A DNA stretch of 64,000 nt from Paramesorhizobium sp049065735. GTDB lineage: Bacteria > Pseudomonadota > Alphaproteobacteria > Rhizobiales > Rhizobiaceae. Positions 54,301 to 61,775 of this stretch are shown piece after piece (positions within the stretch are counted from its first letter, which is position 1; each line of letters opens with the position of its first letter). The position numbers were made by a program, and so were the translations under genes. Location of the stretch: contig NZ_JBAKHD010000002.1 in the NCBI RefSeq assembly GCF_049065735.1, positions 186,001-250,000 of the forward strand, read 5' to 3'. Under the pieces are notes generated by a model. It did no database searches and was not told the origin of the DNA. It worked only from the letters and a program-made list of their open reading frames with translations.

Positions 54301-54965
54301 CAATACTCGACCTCCCGCGATTCCTGCCACACGGAGCTGGTGCTCTGTGACCTGTCCTGATAATCGCCGATCACATTGCCGCGCCGCGCCGCGTCGACTT
54401 CACCGGGGGCGCGCGGTCCAAGCAGATCGGCCGGATTGGCGATCTGCGCGGCGAGATTGTTCTGGCTGGCACAGCCGAAATTCGCATAATGCTTGTTCTC
54501 GACGGTGTTGAGCAGATCGTCAGGCCAGCGTCCGCACGGACCGGCGGCGGCGGTCATGGCGTAATAGGTGATGCGGATGGGCCCGACATCGGGCGAGGCG
54601 ACCTTGTAGGTCTCCGTCGCAATATTGCCGGGACGCACCCCGCCCTTGCGCAGTACATTGGCGATCTGCGTGCTCAGCCTATAAGCCGCCGCCTCATTAT
54701 AGGATCCCGAGGGCAGCATGATGTAGACCATGCCGGAGCCATTGGCGCGGTAATTGAGAAGCGCATTCTGAACGATGCTGCGCTGGCTGGCGGAAAGCCT
54801 GGTATCGCCATGGCGGACGGGTATATCCACCACCTGCTCGCGCTCGGCGATGGTGATGGGATGATTGGTGCGGTAATCGTCCGGTATGGAGCCGACCGTC
54901 ATGTTCTGGTTGCTGGCGCAACCGGAGAGGAGGAGGGCGGCGGTGAAGGCGAGAACGTGGCGCAT
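54300..54965 (-). CDS. cpaD: Pilus assembly lipoprotein CpaD
   Basis: Tad-locus outer-membrane lipoprotein, 221 residues. It has a short lipoprotein signal with lipobox LLSGC (C16) and the CpaD-family core (RSIVQNALLNYRANGSG, VGPIRITYYAMTA, CGRWPDDL, NFGCASQNNLAAQIANPADLLGPR). The ATG at 54965 is preceded by a G-rich ribosome site. The longer upstream frame runs through an intergenic repeat and is rejected. It is the only tad gene separated from its upstream neighbour by a large gap, which is filled by that repeat. Confidence 0.93.
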   Translation of the reverse strand: MRHVLAFTAALLLSGCASNQNMTVGSIPDDYRTNHPITIAEREQVVDIPVRHGDTRLSASQRSIVQNALLNYRANGSGMVYIMLPSGSYNEAAAYRLSTQIANVLRKGGVRPGNIATETYKVASPDVGPIRITYYAMTAAAGPCGRWPDDLLNTVENKHYANFGCASQNNLAAQIANPADLLGPRAPGEVDAARRGNVIGDYQDRSQSTSSVWQESREVEY

Positions 54966-55007
54966 GTGAATCCCCCCCTCTGCCCTGCGGGGCCGGTTGA
55001 GCACCCT

Positions 55008-55146
55008 CCTTCCCCCTTGCGGGGAAGGTGCCCGCGTCAGCGGGCGGATGGGGGTGGTGACGGGTGCGCTTTTGCTGAAGAACGTGGTGAACGCGTCACC
55101 ACCCCCACCCGACCCTTCGGGCCACCCTCCCCGCAAGGGGGAGGGA
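55008..55146. repeat. Dispersed GC-rich intergenic repeat (mosaic element), copy B
   Basis: Inverted copy of the element at 26836-26974. It shares the CCTTCCCCCTTGCGGGG border, the internal GGTGGTGACG / CGTCACCACC arms and CGAAGGGTCGGGTGGGGG in the opposite sense. It sits inside the tad operon between cpaC and cpaD and can form strong RNA hairpins there. Confidence 0.85.
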
Positions 55147-55219
55147 GGGTGCGAGCCCGGCCCGGCAGGGCAGAGGGGGGTGTCGCAGCGCAAACGTTTC
55201 AGAAACATCTTCTTCCCCC

Positions 55220-56815
55220 TCACTTGTAAATATAACCGACGACGCCGTGGTAGCGGCCGGACGGAAGCTGCGCTTTGCCGGTGCCATAGACGCGGTTGAC
55301 CTGGCCGAGGATGTAGCCCGCCGGATCGCTTGCCGGAGCGAAATTGTCATCGGGCCGCGCCAGCGCGTTGCGCGCCACGGGGCGCACCAGATAGGGCGTG
55401 ACGAGGATGACGAGTTCGCTTTCGTTGCGAACGAAATCGCGGCTGCGGAAGAGCGTGCCGAGGACCGGTATCTTCGATAATCCCGGCATGCCTGATATCG
55501 CCTGCCGCGTCTCGTCGCGGATGAGACCCGCGATCATCATCGAGCCGCCGGAAGGCAGCTCCACCGTCGTATCGGCGAGGCGCTTGCGCAGCGACAGGAT
55601 GTTGCCGGCGGGGCGGCTGCCGCCGGCGCTCATGGCGATGGAGCCTTCCATCGTGGGCTCGGAGACGGAGGTGCGGACCTTGAGGCTGATGCGGCCGGGC
55701 GAGAGCACCACGGGCATGAATTCGAGGCCGATGCCGTACTCGATCTTCTCATGATTGGTGACGAGGTTTTCCGCGCCGGTCTTCTCGTTGACCTCGATCT
55801 CCTGGCCGGTGATGATGTTGTATTCACCGCCGACCTTGAAAGTCGCCTTCTCGCCCGAGACGGCGGTCAGCGTCGGCTCGGCGAGCGTCTTCATCACGCC
55901 CGCCAGTTCCATGGCGTTCAAATAGGCGCTGAGGGTGCCACTGCCGAAACGGCCCGAGATCATTCCGCCCGAATTGGTGATGGCTTGACCCGCGAGAGCG
56001 GCGACATTTTCTGAAATGCCGCCATAGGTGATGCCGTCGGCGCTGCCCGAGCCGATCATGTTGACGCCGAGCTGTTTCATGACCGAGCGGCTGACTTCCG
56101 CCACCGTCACCTTCAGCGTCACCTGATCGTCGCCGATGGTCTTGATGAGGTTGACGATCTTGCTGGTGCGGCGGGACTCTTCATCCGAGCCGTCGATAAT
56201 CGAAATGCCGCCGCCGCCGGTCTGCGCCGAGGGGCTGCTGTTATATTGTCCCGTCGTCGCCTCACCACCTGACACGAAGAGTTCCGCGAGCTGGGCGGCT
56301 CTCGCCGAATCCTGCGGCGTCTCCACCGTCCCCGTCAGCACCACATTGTCGTTGATGAGCTCGACGGTGATGTCCGAGCCGGGGATATATTTCTTGAGAT
56401 AATGGTTGAGGCCCGCGACATCGCGCTCGATCTCGAGATCGAGGCTGGCGATCTGCTCGCCGCCCGGCCCGAAGACGAAAATGTTGGTCTGCCCCACCTG
56501 CTTGCCGAACAGATAGATGCGCCGCGCCGTGCGCGTCACCGCATCCGCGACATCGGGATTGGCGACGAGGATGTCATAGGCATCGCGCGGCAGGTCGATG
56601 ACGATGGATTTGTTGAGACCAAGCTTGATGCGCTTGGCGCCGCCGGTCTGGCTGAGCTGGACGATGTTGGCTTGGGCGTGGGCCTCCAAGGGAATGGCCG
56701 CAGCAGAAGCGAAAAGCACCATGCCGGCGAAGAGCGCGCTGGAGATTTTCCGAAAGCGGAGACGCCAACCGTTCATCAATAGGCCGCTCAAAAGCGGGTT
56801 GCCATTCATAATCAT
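55220..56815 (-). CDS. cpaC: Tad pilus secretin CpaC/RcpA
   Basis: Outer-membrane secretin channel for the Flp pilus, 531 residues. After a signal peptide (about 20-47, ending AHAQ) comes the pilus-assembly N-terminal domain (about 50-120, with LGLNKSIVIDLPRDAYDILVANPDVADAV). A BON domain with ELINDNVVLTGTVETPQDSARA follows, then the secretin domain with VSGEKATFKVGGEYNI and the C-terminal IPVLGTLFRSRDFVRNESELVILVTPYLV. It overlaps cpaB by 4 bases. A separate, short protein with the same N-terminal domain is encoded at 58996. Confidence 0.96.
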   Translation of the reverse strand: MIMNGNPLLSGLLMNGWRLRFRKISSALFAGMVLFASAAAIPLEAHAQANIVQLSQTGGAKRIKLGLNKSIVIDLPRDAYDILVANPDVADAVTRTARRIYLFGKQVGQTNIFVFGPGGEQIASLDLEIERDVAGLNHYLKKYIPGSDITVELINDNVVLTGTVETPQDSARAAQLAELFVSGGEATTGQYNSSPSAQTGGGGISIIDGSDEESRRTSKIVNLIKTIGDDQVTLKVTVAEVSRSVMKQLGVNMIGSGSADGITYGGISENVAALAGQAITNSGGMISGRFGSGTLSAYLNAMELAGVMKTLAEPTLTAVSGEKATFKVGGEYNIITGQEIEVNEKTGAENLVTNHEKIEYGIGLEFMPVVLSPGRISLKVRTSVSEPTMEGSIAMSAGGSRPAGNILSLRKRLADTTVELPSGGSMMIAGLIRDETRQAISGMPGLSKIPVLGTLFRSRDFVRNESELVILVTPYLVRPVARNALARPDDNFAPASDPAGYILGQVNRVYGTGKAQLPSGRYHGVVGYIYK

Positions 56816-57618
56816 CGTGCCCCCACTTCCGTCACGGTTCCCGATTTGATGAGCTTCACCGTCCCGCGCCGTCCGGGGGCGGATACGAGATAGTCGGCCT
56901 CCTTTTCCGCCGGTTCCTGCGCGTCATGCGCGGAGCGCAGCGCGAGGCTGAGGCGGTCGGCCATTTGCTGGGCGACGATGATGATTTCCGATTGCTGCGG
57001 GGTCAGCTCCAGTGTCGCCGTCTGGCCGACGATCACCTTGTTGCCCTTCTCATCCTCCTGGATATTCTGGTCGATCGCGAGGACGCGGATGTTTTCCAGG
57101 ATCGTCTCGGTCAGAAAGCGGCGCTCGCCGCTTGAACCTTCCTGCTTGCGGGTCATGATGACGTCGACGAAATCATTGGGCAGGATGAAGCCGCCGGCGG
57201 AGGTGTCGGCGGAAATCTGGGTGGCGACCGCGCGCATGCCCGGCGGCAGCATGGCCGACATGAAGCTCTGGCCCGGGCCGATGAGCTTGGCCTTGCGGAT
57301 GGGCTCGCCGGTCATCAGCTGCAGGCGCACAGTAGAGCCCTTCAGCTCCTCCATCGCCTGCGGCTCGGCATCGCGGGTGATATAGCCTTCGGTGATCGCA
57401 TCGGCGGGCCAGGACTGCCAGCGCATCTGCCCGGAGAGCTCAGCGCCGACGCCGAGATTCTCGGTGGCGACGAGCACGTCGCGCAATTCGATCTGCGGCC
57501 TCGCATCGGCCGCCTCGACCACAACGGGCGCAGGCGCCGACATGCCCATTGCGATATAGCCCGCCCCGGCAGCGGCAATAACCGCGACGGCCAGAATGAC
57601 CAAGCGTGCTGACTTCAT
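56812..57618 (-). CDS. cpaB: Flp pilus assembly protein CpaB/RcpC
   Basis: Periplasmic protein with an N-terminal membrane anchor (about 5-27) and a SAF/RcpC domain, 268 residues. GMRAVATQISADTSAGGFILPNDFVDVIMTR is the usual signature, followed by QTATLELTPQQSEIIIVAQQ. It is thought to stabilise or gate the secretin. Its stop overlaps the cpaC start by 4 bases. A GGTTAAC half-site like that of CtrA lies just upstream at about 57675. Confidence 0.95.
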   Translation of the reverse strand: MKSARLVILAVAVIAAAGAGYIAMGMSAPAPVVVEAADARPQIELRDVLVATENLGVGAELSGQMRWQSWPADAITEGYITRDAEPQAMEELKGSTVRLQLMTGEPIRKAKLIGPGQSFMSAMLPPGMRAVATQISADTSAGGFILPNDFVDVIMTRKQEGSSGERRFLTETILENIRVLAIDQNIQEDEKGNKVIVGQTATLELTPQQSEIIIVAQQMADRLSLALRSAHDAQEPAEKEADYLVSAPGRRGTVKLIKSGTVTEVGAR

Positions 57619-57688
57619 ATTCCCACCCCACGCACCCTACGCGAGGCCACCATGCAGCGGGAATCGTGTAATTATGGTTAACGCAATC

Positions 57689-58213
57689 TTATGAGATCGA
57701 AGAAAGCCGCGTGAGGATCCACAGGCCGAGCGCAGATTGCGGAAAGGTGAGAAGACCGGCGGCGCCGAGCGCTATGCCATAGGGAATGCCGACATCCTTT
57801 TGGGCAAGCCGGTGCATGAATTCAAAACGGCCCGCGACAACGGCCAAGGGCGAGCGGCGATAGGCGAGGATCGCCAGCGTCAACATGCCGCCGAGCATGG
57901 AACCGATAACGATATAATTGACGAGATCGACGCTCCAGCCGAGCCAGACGGCCGTCGCCGCCATCAGCTTGGCGTCACCCCCGCCCATGGCGCGGATGGC
58001 GAAAAGGCCGAAGGTCGCCGCGAGGACCGCAAGCCCGGCGACGAAATGCATGGCGTAGACATCCAATGCCATGCCGGTCAGCGGCGCGAGAATGGCGAAG
58101 GCGCCGACGAGGACGAGCGACACGCGGTTCTGGATTGTCATCGACAGAAGGTCGGACACCATCGCGAAGGCCATCGCGAAAGGGAAGATGAGGAGGATGG
58201 CTGCTTCGGTCAT
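57689..58213 (-). CDS. cpaA: Prepilin peptidase CpaA/TadV
   Basis: Aspartyl membrane protease that removes the leader from Flp prepilins and TadE/F pseudopilins. The 174-residue protein has about six membrane helices. The two catalytic aspartates are D21 (VSDLLSM) and D80 in the GGGDAKL motif, as required for the A24 family. The short length without the methylation domain is normal for CpaA. It follows the two pilin genes on the minus strand. Confidence 0.95.
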   Translation of the reverse strand: MTEAAILLIFPFAMAFAMVSDLLSMTIQNRVSLVLVGAFAILAPLTGMALDVYAMHFVAGLAVLAATFGLFAIRAMGGGDAKLMAATAVWLGWSVDLVNYIVIGSMLGGMLTLAILAYRRSPLAVVAGRFEFMHRLAQKDVGIPYGIALGAAGLLTFPQSALGLWILTRLSSIS

Positions 58214-58239
58214 GGCGGCGTACGCTCAAGCGTTCGTTT

Positions 58240-58407
58240 CTATTCGCCGGTAATAAACGCCCCGAGGAGGCGGAACGTCGCGTCTAAATTAGCGGAAAGC
58301 TGCAAAAGCCCAGCCAGGATGGCGAGGGAGATAAGCGCACCGATCAGGCAATATTCGATCGCAGTGCTCCCGGACTGATCACGGAGATAGCGCTTGAGGA
58401 TCGTCAT
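58240..58407 (-). CDS. Second Flp-family pilin, 55 residues
   Basis: A short gene between flp and cpaA that automatic length cut-offs would miss. The product starts MTILKRYLRDQSGSTAIEYC. The basic leader, cleavage glycine (G13), then S-T-A-I-E-Y with E18 at +5, and a hydrophobic helix (LIGALISLAILAGLLQL) reproduce the Flp prepilin architecture of the main pilin. The C-terminus lacks the Thr/Pro/Ala-rich tail of Flp. It stops 26 bases before cpaA. It may be a minor or alternative pilin. The ribosome site is weak, which fits lower expression. Confidence 0.85.
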   Translation of the reverse strand: MTILKRYLRDQSGSTAIEYCLIGALISLAILAGLLQLSANLDATFRLLGAFITGE

Positions 58408-58446
58408 CGGGTGCGGCTTTCTGTTTTGAATTCAACCTGGACGAAC

Positions 58447-58475
58447 GAACCGCCCGACTGAGGGGCGGGCGGTTC
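58447..58475 (-). terminator. Hairpin between the two pilin genes (partial terminator or mRNA stabiliser)
   Basis: Perfect 10-bp stem GAACCGCCCG / CGGGCGGTTC with a 9-base loop, 13 bases after the flp stop codon on the minus strand and not followed by a strong T-run. Such hairpins after major pilin genes often stabilise the pilin mRNA and reduce read-through. Confidence 0.6.
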
Positions 58476-58487
58476 CTTTGACGCAAC

Positions 58488-58688
58488 TTAGCCGTTGGTA
58501 TTCGGGGCGGTCGGCGCAGCCGGCGTCGTGACCGTGGTGGCGAGACCATCGAATCTCGTATTGAGGCTGGTGCCCAGAGCTTGGGCTCCGCCGATGATGG
58601 CGACGGAAATGAGGGCGGCGATCAGGCCGTATTCGATGGCGGTTGCGCCGGATTCATCCTTGGCGAAGCGCTTGAGAAGATTCTTCAT
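58488..58688 (-). CDS. flp: Flp family type IVb pilin
   Basis: Major pilin of the Tad system, 66 residues. It has a basic leader MKNLLKRFAKDESG, processing site after G14, Flp motif ATAIEY with E19 and Y20, hydrophobic helix GLIAALISVAIIGGAQAL, and a Thr/Pro/Ala/Asn-rich tail. The ribosome site is strong (GGAG 8-9 bases upstream). It is the first gene of the minus-strand tad operon and has a 300-base upstream region shared with a divergent pilus gene. Confidence 0.96.
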   Translation of the reverse strand: MKNLLKRFAKDESGATAIEYGLIAALISVAIIGGAQALGTSLNTRFDGLATTVTTPAAPTAPNTNG

Positions 58689-58995
58689 GATTTTGGCTCC
58701 TGAACTCTTTGTTGATACAGCACTTCCGTCAACTTGTTGTTCTGGTCTCGTTGATCGGATGGCCGCAACCTAGGAGCAGCGGATTGCAATCGCCTTAAAA
58801 AACACCCTTAGGAAAAGGTAAATGCGGGACTTGATTTGATGTGGTTAATCCGAGGGAAATATTTTCCGTCCGTTTTGAAGTATTGGGCGCCATGCGCCTG
58901 ATTTTTAAACCTTCCTTCACCAATGTGGCTCATGGATGGATAAGGATTTGTTGAGGGCGGGGAGAAGCCACGTGTTACATAAAGGCCGATATGGG
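58689..58995. promoter_or_regulatory. Divergent promoter region between flp and the plus-strand pilus genes
   Basis: About 307 bases, AT-rich near 58795-58925. It includes a perfect small palindrome GGAAA-TAT-TTTCC (58855-58867) and a GGTTAA at about 58844. No full CtrA box was found. It must contain the flp promoter; no gene is seen apart from a possible N-terminal extension of the next gene (ATG at 58936). Confidence 0.5.
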
Positions 58996-59388
58996 ATGAG
59001 CCGTGCCCTTCTGACGGCCTTAGTTCTTTTAACGGTGTTCGTTACCAGTGCGGGTTCCGCCGCCGCCGATGAGGGCATCAAGCTTCTCACCAATCAGGCG
59101 CGCGTGCTCCGCCTCGCCCGGCCGGCGGATACGGTCGTGATCGGCAATCCGAAAATCGCCGATGCGGTGGTGCAGGATTCCAAGACCGTCGTGCTGACCG
59201 GCAAGGGCTTCGGCGTCACCAATATCGTCGCCATGGATGCGGAAGGCCGCGCCATTCTCGACAGCTGGATCGTCGTCGGCCGGGACGATACCAAAGTCAC
59301 CCGCGTCTATCGCCGCGCCACCGTCCAGACGCTCTCCTGCACGCCCTTTTGCGAAGACGCCTATCAGGGTGACGATGCGGTCAACTAA
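58996..59388 (+). CDS. Pilus assembly N-terminal-domain protein (CpaC N-domain homologue)
   Basis: A 130-residue exported protein. A signal peptide (to about residue 25, ending AAADE) is followed by a single pilus-assembly N-terminal domain: KLLTNQARVLRLARPADTVVIGNPKIADAVVQDSKTVVLTGKGFG. This is the same fold as the N-domain of the CpaC secretin but without BON or secretin modules. The C-terminal tail holds two cysteines (SCTPFC). The start at 58996 places the signal peptide first; 58936 is an in-frame alternative. It probably assists secretin or pilus assembly. Confidence 0.85.
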   Translation: MSRALLTALVLLTVFVTSAGSAAADEGIKLLTNQARVLRLARPADTVVIGNPKIADAVVQDSKTVVLTGKGFGVTNIVAMDAEGRAILDSWIVVGRDDTKVTRVYRRATVQTLSCTPFCEDAYQGDDAVN

Positions 59389-59506
59389 TATGGTTGACCT
59401 GATGTAACGATTTTTCCTTCAATTTGCCCCCTTCCGCATACGGGAAAGCAACATGTCCGCGCCTATGATGCGGTCATGGGCTAAGGTTGTGGGGAGCCGG
59501 GGGACA

Positions 59507-60061
59507 ATGCAATCGCATCAATCAGGATTCATCGCGCTGCTGCGCCGCTTCAGGCGCGACCGCAAGGGCGGGACGGCGATCGAATTTTCGTTTCTGATCC
59601 TTCCTTTCCTGCTGCTTCTCTTCTCGATCATCGAAGTCTGCGTCAGCTTCATGGGGCAGCAGCTTTTGTCGAACGCGGTCGACCGGGTCGCCCGGCAATT
59701 GCGCACCGGCGAATTACGGGCGGCGGATGTTGAGGGCACCAAGCTGCACAAGCTCATCTGCGACCAGATCGAGATCCTGGTTCCTTCCGGCTGCCCGGGG
59801 CTGAGCGTCAATCTGCAATCCTACTCGACATTCGCGGCGGTGCCGAAGAGCGGCATCGTCAATGCGGCCGGGCAATTGAGCCTCGGCAACAGGATCGATC
59901 CCGGCGAGGCCTTGTCGATCAACCAGCTCAACGCGCTTTATCGCTGGCCGCTGCTGACCGACATCATGCGCCGGCAGCTGAGCGCCGCGAATGGCGACGG
60001 GACCTGGCCGCTCTTTGCGACCAATAGCTGGCAGAACGAGCCTTTCCCGCTCGACAGTTAA
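59507..60061 (+). CDS. tadE: TadE-family pseudopilin
   Basis: Minor pilin-like protein of the Tad system, 184 residues. A basic N-terminus ending RKGG, then TAIEF with a prepilin-like E at +5, and a long hydrophobic helix (SFLILPFLLLLFSIIEVCVSF) match TadE. It is processed by CpaA/TadV in known systems. The ATG at 59507 follows GGGGGAC; the frame from 59453 is longer without support. Cysteines near residues 103 and 110 may form a disulfide. Confidence 0.92.
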   Translation: MQSHQSGFIALLRRFRRDRKGGTAIEFSFLILPFLLLLFSIIEVCVSFMGQQLLSNAVDRVARQLRTGELRAADVEGTKLHKLICDQIEILVPSGCPGLSVNLQSYSTFAAVPKSGIVNAAGQLSLGNRIDPGEALSINQLNALYRWPLLTDIMRRQLSAANGDGTWPLFATNSWQNEPFPLDS

Positions 60062-60092
60062 GGTATCGGGACCAGGCCAGAGGGGGCAAACC

Positions 60093-60665
60093 ATGAAAAT
60101 GACGGAAAGGTTCAGCCGGTTCCTGCGCGATCGATCAGGCGTGGCGGCGGTGGAATTTGTGCTGGTCGCGCCGCTGATCATTCTTATCTATCTGGGCGCG
60201 GTGGAGCTGAGCCAGGGCATAGAGGTGAGCCGGAACGTCAACCGCACCTCCGGCATCGTCGCCAATCTCGTCGCCCAGCAATCGGTCATCAGGAAAAACC
60301 AGCTCGACGATATCCTCGAGATCGGCCAAGCGACGATGTATCCCTATAACCGCGACACGCCGAGCATCAGGATAACGGCCATTCAGGTCGAGGCCACCCC
60401 TTCGTCGAATGCATCCGCCACAGTCGCGTGGTCTTATGCCAATGGGCAACTCACGCGCGACGCAAAAGACAGCCAGATCGCCATTCCCGCCTCGTTCAGG
60501 GTGGCGGGCATGTTTCTTGTCAAGGTGGATGTCGCCTTGAGCTATGTGCCGATAACCGTCTGGGGCTTGCGCAACATCGCATCTGTCAATGGCGGCCTGC
60601 CGCTGGGTGAGACCTACTATTTCTCGCCGATCAATTCGGAGATCATCATCTGCCCGGATTGCTAA
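60093..60665 (+). CDS. TadE/TadF-family pseudopilin
   Basis: Second minor pseudopilin, 190 residues. The leader RFLRDRSG is followed by VAAVEF (E21) and a hydrophobic helix LVAPLIILIYLGAVELSQG, a TadE/TadF-like prepilin start. A strong GGGGG ribosome site precedes the ATG at 60093. It lies 31 bases after tadE. A separate long TadG with a von Willebrand domain is not present in this window. The C-terminus ends in a CPDC cysteine pair. Confidence 0.9.
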   Translation: MKMTERFSRFLRDRSGVAAVEFVLVAPLIILIYLGAVELSQGIEVSRNVNRTSGIVANLVAQQSVIRKNQLDDILEIGQATMYPYNRDTPSIRITAIQVEATPSSNASATVAWSYANGQLTRDAKDSQIAIPASFRVAGMFLVKVDVALSYVPITVWGLRNIASVNGGLPLGETYYFSPINSEIIICPDC

Positions 60666-60674
60666 AGACAGTTC

Positions 60675-61595
60675 CTAAAGTTCCGCCTTCTGCCCTGTGA
60701 TCGCCGACAGCATCTTTTGCGGCATGCGGTAGTCATGCGGGCCGACGGCGACGAAGCCGCCGCCATGCACCCGGTCGAGGAGGTCGTAGACCTCAGGGTC
60801 CTGGGTCGAAAGCGAGACCAGGAATCGGCGCAGGATCAGCTTCGCATCAGGGGCCAGATTGCTGCGCACCGCATGAGGGCCATAGCGCAGCAGCGAGGAT
60901 TCCCAGGCGACCCGGTAGCTGCCCGGTTTCATGCCATACTTTGCCAGGCGCGACAGTGTGCCGCCGCTCGGGGCCTTATCGTCGCCGCTGGACGGCACCC
61001 AGCCGAAAAATCCATCGGCCTTGCCGGCGACGAACAGCTTCTCCGCATTTTCGAGCGAACCGGCATTGATGAAGGTTTCGCGGACGGCATCGGTGTCTCT
61101 CCCCGAAACCATATAGGCCGAGACCGGACCGAGCGACGCCGCCTTTGCCGCCTCGGCAGGCAGGGCGATGCGGACGCCCTTCAGGTCCTCGCCACCGATG
61201 CCGGGGCGCAGCAGGAGGATGGAGCGGATGCCGAGCGAGCCATCGGCTCCAACTGGTGCAACCAGCGGCTCGACGCATTCGCATGCGGCGTAGGCGGCGG
61301 CGTAAGCGGCGGCGGTGTCGATTGCATAATCGACCCGCTCGGTCGCCTGCGCATCCACCAGCGCCGGAATGTCGGGAAGCACCACCAGCTCGACCGGCAT
61401 GTCGAGCGCCTTCGCATAAGCCGATTTCAGCTTTTCGATATCGGCAGGCGGAAGCTCGGCAACGCGCGGCGACGCCACGCCGATGCGGAACTGTCCCATC
61501 TCCTTGCGCCAGTCGGCATGGGCGGCACTGGTCAATCCAAGAACGGCGATGCTGCCTAGAACCAGCAGTCTCGAAAAGGCATTGGCGGAAAGCAT
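60675..61595 (-). CDS. PhnD-like periplasmic binding protein linked to the Tad locus
   Basis: A 306-residue periplasmic binding protein of the phosphate/phosphite/phosphonate (PhnD) fold. It has a signal peptide (to about residue 28, ending AHA) and two-lobed domain motifs such as FRIGVASPRVAELPPADIEKLKSAYAKAL and YAIDTAAAYAAAYAAC. No ABC permease or ATPase genes lie nearby, so it may not be a transporter component. I recall similar orphan PhnD-like genes next to rhizobial tad clusters. It is convergent with the pseudopilin genes and has a perfect CtrA-type box 79 bases upstream. Confidence 0.82.
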   Translation of the reverse strand: MLSANAFSRLLVLGSIAVLGLTSAAHADWRKEMGQFRIGVASPRVAELPPADIEKLKSAYAKALDMPVELVVLPDIPALVDAQATERVDYAIDTAAAYAAAYAACECVEPLVAPVGADGSLGIRSILLLRPGIGGEDLKGVRIALPAEAAKAASLGPVSAYMVSGRDTDAVRETFINAGSLENAEKLFVAGKADGFFGWVPSSGDDKAPSGGTLSRLAKYGMKPGSYRVAWESSLLRYGPHAVRSNLAPDAKLILRRFLVSLSTQDPEVYDLLDRVHGGGFVAVGPHDYRMPQKMLSAITGQKAEL

Positions 61596-61673
61596 TATTC
61601 AGAAACCCTCAATGGTTTCCCACTTGGCTTTTTATGCATCGTTCGCCCTATGCCGGATTGTGTGGCGCAAGGG

Positions 61674-61688
61674 TTAAAGCTCCGTTAA
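61674..61688. promoter_or_regulatory. Perfect CtrA-type box TTAA-N7-TTAACC
   Basis: TTAA at 61674-61677, 7 bases, TTAACC at 61685-61690; in full GGTTAA-N7-TTAACC, a symmetric palindrome. It lies between the divergent PhnD-like gene and deoB, 79 bases from the former and 87 from the latter. Confidence 0.55.
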
Positions 61689-61775
61689 CCATGATGAATT
61701 TTTCGTGGCCCGGCGCATGGTTTGTGTTCGCGAGGATTTTCTTCTATCTCTGGCCGCAACAGATGGACCAATCCA

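Noticed and set aside
54966..55223. N-terminal extension of cpaD through the intergenic region
   Set aside because: The extension is a translation of the mosaic repeat. A lipoprotein signal starts at 54965 with a good ribosome site.
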